Part shown: piece by piece, positions 25,197 to 29,152 of the stretch
Position numbering within the stretch: position 1 is the first letter of the stretch
Layout of the letters: every line of letters starts with the position of its first letter
Virus record (IMG/VR): IMGVR_UViG_3300034120_001601
Coordinates: 1-29,152 of that record
Length of the DNA: 29,152 nucleotides
Source of the DNA: a virus
Strand: one strand, 5' to 3'
Notes under the pieces: generated by a model
What the model was told of the DNA's origin: nothing
The model's database searches: none
Seen by the model: only the letters and a program-made list of their open reading frames with translations
Position numbers and translations under genes: made by a program

Positions 25197-26917
25197 TAAA
25201 CATTCACCTTAAATCTACTTATAGAATAACTTTGAGTGTATGGAACTGCGGTAACGATTATACCATGCTTAGTCCCTTTATTTATTGGACCAGCGTCATA
25301 GGTTACTAGATTTGATGAAGTTCCTGCTCTACCTGTCGCTGAGTATTGTCTAAATCCAATTGTATTCCCAGAGGTATAAGCATAGACGTTTCCTACATCG
25401 CCAAAGTCTTGATTAGTTATTACATTTAATGTTCCGCCAGATTTTCTAATAATTTGACCTCGTTTGTAATATGCTGCATTTACACCTGAAAAACTTGTAA
25501 TACAAGAAGGTGACCCAGCAGGACATGCTACACATGATCGTGAATATAATGTTCCTGTAGGTTGAGTTGAAGAGCATGGAATATTATTAGCACATACAGG
25601 AAAACTTACGTTACTAGATATAAAACTAAGATAATTACTGTTAGTAATTGGTCCATCTGTACATGTGCATGATGCTGGAGTAGGGGTGTTATTATTTGGA
25701 GGATTATAATTTGGCACATTATTAGTTGGAGTATTAAAACTCGGTGGATTATTAAACCTTGGGGCATTATTACTAGCAGGGTTATTATTCGGAGCATTAT
25801 AATTCGGTGGATTATTAGTAAAGTTTGCTTTAGTAGCACTAACGCCATATGCACAAGAACAGTTTGCATTATTAAATGAGAAATTATTATATGATGAAGC
25901 ATTAGGGCAGAATAATTGAAATATGCTGTTAACATTACTAGGCGAAGGCGAGGCTCCACAAATTGGTCCACATGCTGGTCCGCACCCGCTCCCACATCCA
26001 GATATTCTTGTTGCGAATGATCTATTGTCTGGATTTCTATTACAAGGAAAGGGGCTAGGGCCTGGATAATTTGTTGGTCCACAACCATTAATGCAGTTAT
26101 TACCTCCACTACCAAACGAAAGACTACAATTACTATTTGAATTACCACTACATGAACAAGTTCTAGTTGAAATTGTTGCAAGAAATGTATTTCTATTAGT
26201 AATCATACTGAAATAAGAGAGGGAATAGTTACAGGATACAAATGTTCCAGAATTTACAATATTATTACTTCCAGGAACAGGAGTAGAAGGAACTGGGGTA
26301 AAACAACATGTTCCTGTACACCCAGTTGTATTCGTACATGTTCCAAAGGCACTTACATTTCCAGGGGTTACAACATTTCCTGGGCTTGCAATATTATTAG
26401 TTCCAGGGATTGCTGTTCCTGGAACGGATGGATTCTGTGTAATATTTCTTGTTCTAAATGAATCAGTACAATTAAATGGATAGTAAGTAAAATTAGTGAA
26501 TGGAACGAAATATTCTTCAGTGTACGCTCTCACGCCCCACCAATTCGATTGGTCTTGAATCCAAAAGGCTACTCCGTCACCGCCTGTTGCTGCCGTAGTC
26601 CTATCAATTTCTACTTCAACATCTGTTAGCCCAGTTTCTAGTGCAGCAACTCTATCGGAGGTATCTGATGACGATACATTTCCACCAGATTCTGTCCAAG
26701 TACCACTTATTACTTCCCAGGGAGCATATCCTGGGGTCAACTGTCCATCTAATGATCCAGTGCCATCAAATGGGTCGGCGGCTGTGATATCAAATGTTAT
26801 TTTCCAAACCCCACCGACTTTAGCATACATCTGCTTACAAGGCTTCCATTGACCAGAAACTCTAGCATATGGCAGTTTAACAGTTCGCCAAGTTCCTCCA
26901 ACTTTTGCATTTGCCAT
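25196..26917 (-). CDS. Tail-type protein with lectin-like domain split by a Cys/Asn/Pro-rich insert
   Basis: 573 residues. Residues 1-40 are three short repeats (AKVGGTWRTV, ARVSGQWKPC, AKVGGVWKIT) common at the start of minor tail proteins. Residues 43-137 are the first half of a jelly-roll fold (DPFDGTGSLDGQL, WISGTW-like strand, GDGVAFWIQDQSNWWGVRAY). Residues about 140-480 are low-complexity, rich in Cys (about 26), Asn, Pro, Ser and Gly, with NNPPNYN-type repeats at 365-412. Residues 485-573 look like the missing strands of the jelly-roll (GNVYAYTSGNTIGFRQYSA and GIIVTAVPY). It is probably a surface-exposed virion protein that binds a host receptor, by inference. It starts from a leaderless promoter. 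Confidence 0.7.
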   Translation of the reverse strand: MANAKVGGTWRTVKLPYARVSGQWKPCKQMYAKVGGVWKITFDITAADPFDGTGSLDGQLTPGYAPWEVISGTWTESGGNVSSSDTSDRVAALETGLTDVEVEIDRTTAATGGDGVAFWIQDQSNWWGVRAYTEEYFVPFTNFTYYPFNCTDSFRTRNITQNPSVPGTAIPGTNNIASPGNVVTPGNVSAFGTCTNTTGCTGTCCFTPVPSTPVPGSNNIVNSGTFVSCNYSLSYFSMITNRNTFLATISTRTCSCSGNSNSNCSLSFGSGGNNCINGCGPTNYPGPSPFPCNRNPDNRSFATRISGCGSGCGPACGPICGASPSPSNVNSIFQLFCPNASSYNNFSFNNANCSCAYGVSATKANFTNNPPNYNAPNNNPASNNAPRFNNPPSFNTPTNNVPNYNPPNNNTPTPASCTCTDGPITNSNYLSFISSNVSFPVCANNIPCSSTQPTGTLYSRSCVACPAGSPSCITSFSGVNAAYYKRGQIIRKSGGTLNVITNQDFGDVGNVYAYTSGNTIGFRQYSATGRAGTSSNLVTYDAGPINKGTKHGIIVTAVPYTQSYSISRFKVNV

Positions 26918-26923
26918 TCCTAA

Positions 26924-26929
26924 ATTATA
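26924..26929 (-). promoter_or_regulatory. Extended -10 box, leaderless start (minus strand of divergent pair)
   Basis: TGATATAAT on the minus strand (TATAAT at 26929-26924), then TTAGGA (6 bases), then ATG at 26917. There is no separate ribosome site at a normal distance. Confidence 0.6.
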
Positions 26930-26940
26930 TCACGCCATGC

Positions 26941-26946
26941 TATAAT
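26941..26946 (+). promoter_or_regulatory. Extended -10 box, leaderless start (plus strand of divergent pair)
   Basis: TGCTATAAT (TATAAT at 26941-26946), then TATTCT (6 bases), then GTG at 26953. The two -10 boxes face away from each other across an 11-base core that is an imperfect palindrome. Confidence 0.6.
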
Positions 26947-26952
26947 TATTCT

Positions 26953-27261
26953 GTGTCAGATATAGACTTATCAACTAATAGATTTTTATCAGATTATAGG
27001 ATAAAGAAGTTTTTTATTGATTCTAATGATCAAAGGTACGAATTATCTATCTCTAATATTATAGGGTCTCATGGTCAGCAGGCTTTCTATACCATATTTA
27101 AACCAGTTGAACATGATCATATTATTTATATGTCTGGTTTTACTACTTCTTGGAATTCCGCAAAAAAAATATTTAAAGATATTGTTTTGCATATGTCTGA
27201 GAAGTATAATGTTAATGTTGAAGATTATCCAGAACTTCAATCTTTTATTTCTAAAATATAG
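26953..27261 (+). CDS. Small unknown protein with GTG leaderless start
   Basis: 102 residues from the GTG at 26953, whose first base falls where transcription should begin from the -10 box 6 bases upstream. An ATG at 26905 in the same frame is upstream of this promoter and inside the opposite gene, so it is less likely. The protein is alpha/beta with a conserved-looking strand and helix arrangement (YELSISNIIGSHGQQAFYTIF, then a C-terminal helix). Not recognised. It is followed after 15 bases by the DUF6065-like gene, so both form a two-gene plus-strand operon. Confidence 0.65.
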   Translation: MSDIDLSTNRFLSDYRIKKFFIDSNDQRYELSISNIIGSHGQQAFYTIFKPVEHDHIIYMSGFTTSWNSAKKIFKDIVLHMSEKYNVNVEDYPELQSFISKI

Positions 27262-27276
27262 ATAGGAACACTCTTA

Positions 27277-27990
27277 ATGGAAATTAATGTTTATCCAATT
27301 GAAGAAACTTATGGTGGCGACTTCATGGAATATTGTATTCGTAAAAGCGATAATGAAATTCCTGAATGGTATAAAAAAAGTGATTCATATGTAAATAATC
27401 TTAGTAAGTCTGTGAAAAAAGATAAGGCGCAGTCTATAAAAAGATGTATGCCAGTTTTTGATTATTTATCATATGGGCTGACCCTTCACTTTCCATTTTC
27501 TCTATATGCAGAGGGAACTGGTCTGAACCAACAATTAAGTTCTAGCACTGAGTCCTTTAACTGTAAACTAGGCCATCACTCTCCCCAGCAGTTGCAAGAA
27601 CTACCATATCCAAAAGAATATTCTTATGCTCCATATAAAGTAGATTTTCCTTTTTATATTGAAGCCCCAGATGGGTATTCTGCTGTGTATATTCCTTACT
27701 ACCCGTATACTGGATACCCTCTTTTATTTATAGGTGCAATGGTGCAGGTTGATAAATATAAAGCCCCCGTTAATTTTCCTTTTCTTGTTAATAGCAATTT
27801 TGAAGGAAAGATCGATGCGGGAACTCCATTCATGAAGGTAATCTTTGTAAAAAGAGATAGCATTAGTTTAAACTATAAGAAGTTTGGTTCTGATAAAGGG
27901 TTTATTCAACAAACCCGACACTTTGTTGAAAGTTTTGGCTCTGGTTTTTATAGAAACCTTAGAACTAATCAGATTTTTCCAAAGAAATAG
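27277..27990 (+). CDS. DUF6065-like phage protein
   Basis: 237 residues. It has an RCMPVFDYLSYGLTLHFPF segment, a central YAPYKVDFPFYIEAPDGYS strand pair, DKYKAPVNFPF, and an IDAGTPFMKVIFVKRDS strand, the pattern of the DUF6065 family of phage and bacterial proteins. AGGA lies 10 bases before the ATG. Its 3' end overlaps the convergent dioxygenase-like gene by 26 bases. A second member, on the other strand, is at 28605-29152. Function unknown. Confidence 0.65.
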   Translation: MEINVYPIEETYGGDFMEYCIRKSDNEIPEWYKKSDSYVNNLSKSVKKDKAQSIKRCMPVFDYLSYGLTLHFPFSLYAEGTGLNQQLSSSTESFNCKLGHHSPQQLQELPYPKEYSYAPYKVDFPFYIEAPDGYSAVYIPYYPYTGYPLLFIGAMVQVDKYKAPVNFPFLVNSNFEGKIDAGTPFMKVIFVKRDSISLNYKKFGSDKGFIQQTRHFVESFGSGFYRNLRTNQIFPKK

Positions 27991-28621
27991 AAACCTCTTC
28001 GCCAAAAATTTTATCAAAGAATTGATTGTCTGGGTTATTATTAAAAAAGTTTTGAATTTCATATAGACCCTCTGTATAGGGTTTTTCGTATGAAAAAAGA
28101 AAATTGGATGGAAATAAAATAATTGATGGTGATGAGATACTAATAGAAAAATCTAAATTTTTAAATTTAATGTACTCTGTTGGCTCATTTATATTTAATG
28201 GCATATGCATAGAAACCACTCTATTGACAAAAGGATTATCGTCTACCACTCCAAAATCAACATGTGACTTATCATATTTAACACAATAAAACCCCTCGTC
28301 TTGTGTTATTCCAATGTCATATTTAGATACATATTTTTCTAGACACTTTAACATTAATTTACCTAATGTTGAGTCTATTTCTTTAAGTCCGCATGAACAA
28401 TCTGCGTTAAGAAAGGTATGCTCTGAAACAGCGACAGCATCATTTCTTCTTAGTGAAGAAATGTCAGGTGAGTGCATTTTTGGAAGACCCCACTGTAAAT
28501 TACAGTTATTTTTTGTATCAATAGCACTCTCTATAATATCTACCATGGCATCTGCCTCTGAGTAAGAAATAATATTAGAGAATATTTCAATACCTGGGGG
28601 TAAATTAGTCAACTGCTTCAT
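27965..28621 (-). CDS. Catalytically degenerate 2-oxoglutarate dioxygenase-like protein
   Basis: 218 residues, aligned by eye to the intact enzyme at 23631-24233 through ITQDE, HVD and PSIxLFPSNxxx. His120 and Asp122 of the metal site remain, but the distal His becomes Tyr (SYEKPY in place of KHAAMP) and the 2-oxoglutarate-binding Lys also becomes Tyr (GLYEI for GVKY). The N-terminus differs, with extra Cys residues (CSCG at 75-78). It is therefore probably a non-catalytic or altered homologue. It overlaps the upstream DUF6065-like gene by 17 bases, and AAGGAAG lies 9 bases before the ATG. Confidence 0.7.
   Translation of the reverse strand: MKQLTNLPPGIEIFSNIISYSEADAMVDIIESAIDTKNNCNLQWGLPKMHSPDISSLRRNDAVAVSEHTFLNADCSCGLKEIDSTLGKLMLKCLEKYVSKYDIGITQDEGFYCVKYDKSHVDFGVVDDNPFVNRVVSMHMPLNINEPTEYIKFKNLDFSISISSPSIILFPSNFLFSYEKPYTEGLYEIQNFFNNNPDNQFFDKIFGEEVSISLEKSD
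28067..28086 (+). terminator. Possible weak terminator for the plus-strand operon
   Basis: ACCCT (28067-28071) pairs with AGGGT (28078-28082) across a 6-base loop and is followed by TTTT. Short stem, so confidence is low. It lies inside the opposite-strand gene. Confidence 0.25.
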
Positions 28622-29152
28622 TTTTAAATATCTTCCTTTCCCATTGATATTTTTGATAAAACTTTTCTATATTGTCTGCTAGATCATCATTGATCTTTTT
28701 TTTATCTTGATCAATCTCTCCATATGAAATCTCCCATTCTCCTCTAACAAATGGAATAACTTGAGCCAACGGAGTTCCAGCGGGAATTACAACTTTTCTC
28801 TTTGTATCTATTTTTTTAATGTTAAATAGTACATTAAAGGTTCCATAGAATTTATCGGTATCTATTATACCTTCCATTGCTTCAGTTTTTAGGTCTGGCC
28901 TATATGCTGGCTGCTTCATCAAAATACTGGTCCCAGCAGGAGTTCTAACCCTATACGGTAGATTGAGTTTTTGTATACCGTCTCTTTGAGATTCTAATAA
29001 TAAATCTGGATATCCTTCTAATTGATAGTGTGGATGAGGCTTGAAGTCATGGTTGTCTCCCGTTCGTGACTTATAGCAGAAAAGTCTACCATTCTCGTCC
29101 CTTTGTATTCTTACGTCAAAAGGCCATTTAATAATGTAGCCGCTAGACATAG
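28605..29152 (-). CDS. DUF6065-like phage protein (5' end cut by window)
   Basis: The frame is open to the right edge. The Met at 29150 corresponds to an internal position of the plus-strand relative: SSGYIIKWPFDVRI aligns with LSYGLTLHFPFSLY, which there follows about 60 N-terminal residues. The true start therefore probably lies beyond the window. Matching segments include LPYRVRTPAGTSILMKQP, DTDKFYGTFNVLF and PAGTPLAQVIPF. About 180 residues are visible. It is translated just ahead of the dioxygenase-like gene, overlapping it by 17 bases. Function unknown. Confidence 0.65.
   Translation of the reverse strand, partial: MSSGYIIKWPFDVRIQRDENGRLFCYKSRTGDNHDFKPHPHYQLEGYPDLLLESQRDGIQKLNLPYRVRTPAGTSILMKQPAYRPDLKTEAMEGIIDTDKFYGTFNVLFNIKKIDTKRKVVIPAGTPLAQVIPFVRGEWEISYGEIDQDKKKINDDLADNIEKFYQKYQWERKIFKNEAVD

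Noticed and set aside
26905-26952. ATG at 26905 as the start of the small plus-strand gene
   Set aside because: It lies inside the opposite gene and upstream of the TATAAT box; the GTG at 26953 is in frame and at leaderless spacing.
28104-28565. Plus-strand reading frames at 28104-28289 and 28314-28565
   Set aside because: They are antisense to the dioxygenase-like gene, with no promoter or ribosome site.

Overview
This window is about 29 kb of a tailed double-stranded DNA bacteriophage with long-tailed siphovirus architecture. It holds most of the head and tail structural module. Almost everything is on the minus strand, so transcription runs from right to left. The DNA is AT-rich and gene-dense, with start/stop overlaps such as TAATG and ATGTCTGA. 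No integrase, transposase, tRNA, rRNA or CRISPR array is visible. Several operons begin with a TATAAT-type -10 box exactly 6 or 7 bases before the start codon, which is the layout of leaderless transcripts. This is common in Actinobacteria and, with the strong AAGGAGG ribosome sites elsewhere, makes a low-GC (perhaps freshwater) actinobacterial host a reasonable but unproven guess.

Reading leftward along the minus strand, the right end (29152-22750) is an accessory and host-interaction region. It has two DUF6065-like proteins on opposite strands and two proteins of the 2-oxoglutarate/Fe(II) dioxygenase fold, one with all catalytic residues and one that has lost them. It also has a Cys/Asn/Pro-rich tail-type protein whose insert appears to split a lectin-like domain, a tiny zinc-ribbon protein (25029-25196), a repeat protein rich in Trp and Tyr, a small membrane protein and a LamG-like protein. 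A short plus-strand island (26953-27990) starts from a divergent leaderless promoter pair.

The head module (22749-17431) follows: a small conserved protein, the portal, a large protease-scaffold polyprotein and the HK97-fold major capsid protein. The protease gene contains an in-frame internal start with a near-perfect Shine-Dalgarno sequence that should make free scaffold, like lambda C/Nu3. No terminase lies directly upstream of the portal in this window.

The neck and tail module (17335-1) encodes a connector, head closure, tail-terminator-type proteins and the tail tube. Next come the tail assembly chaperone pair with a canonical CCCAAAC -1 frameshift site, then a 2603-residue tape measure protein carrying a lysozyme-like and an NlpC/P60 peptidase domain. 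A distal tail protein, a large tail hub protein and a proline-rich, repeat-bearing fibre-like protein that runs off the left edge complete it. Perfect-stem intrinsic terminators follow the capsid and tail-tube genes, and each is followed within about 15 bases by a new -10 box. This suggests the two most abundant structural proteins have their own transcript boundaries.
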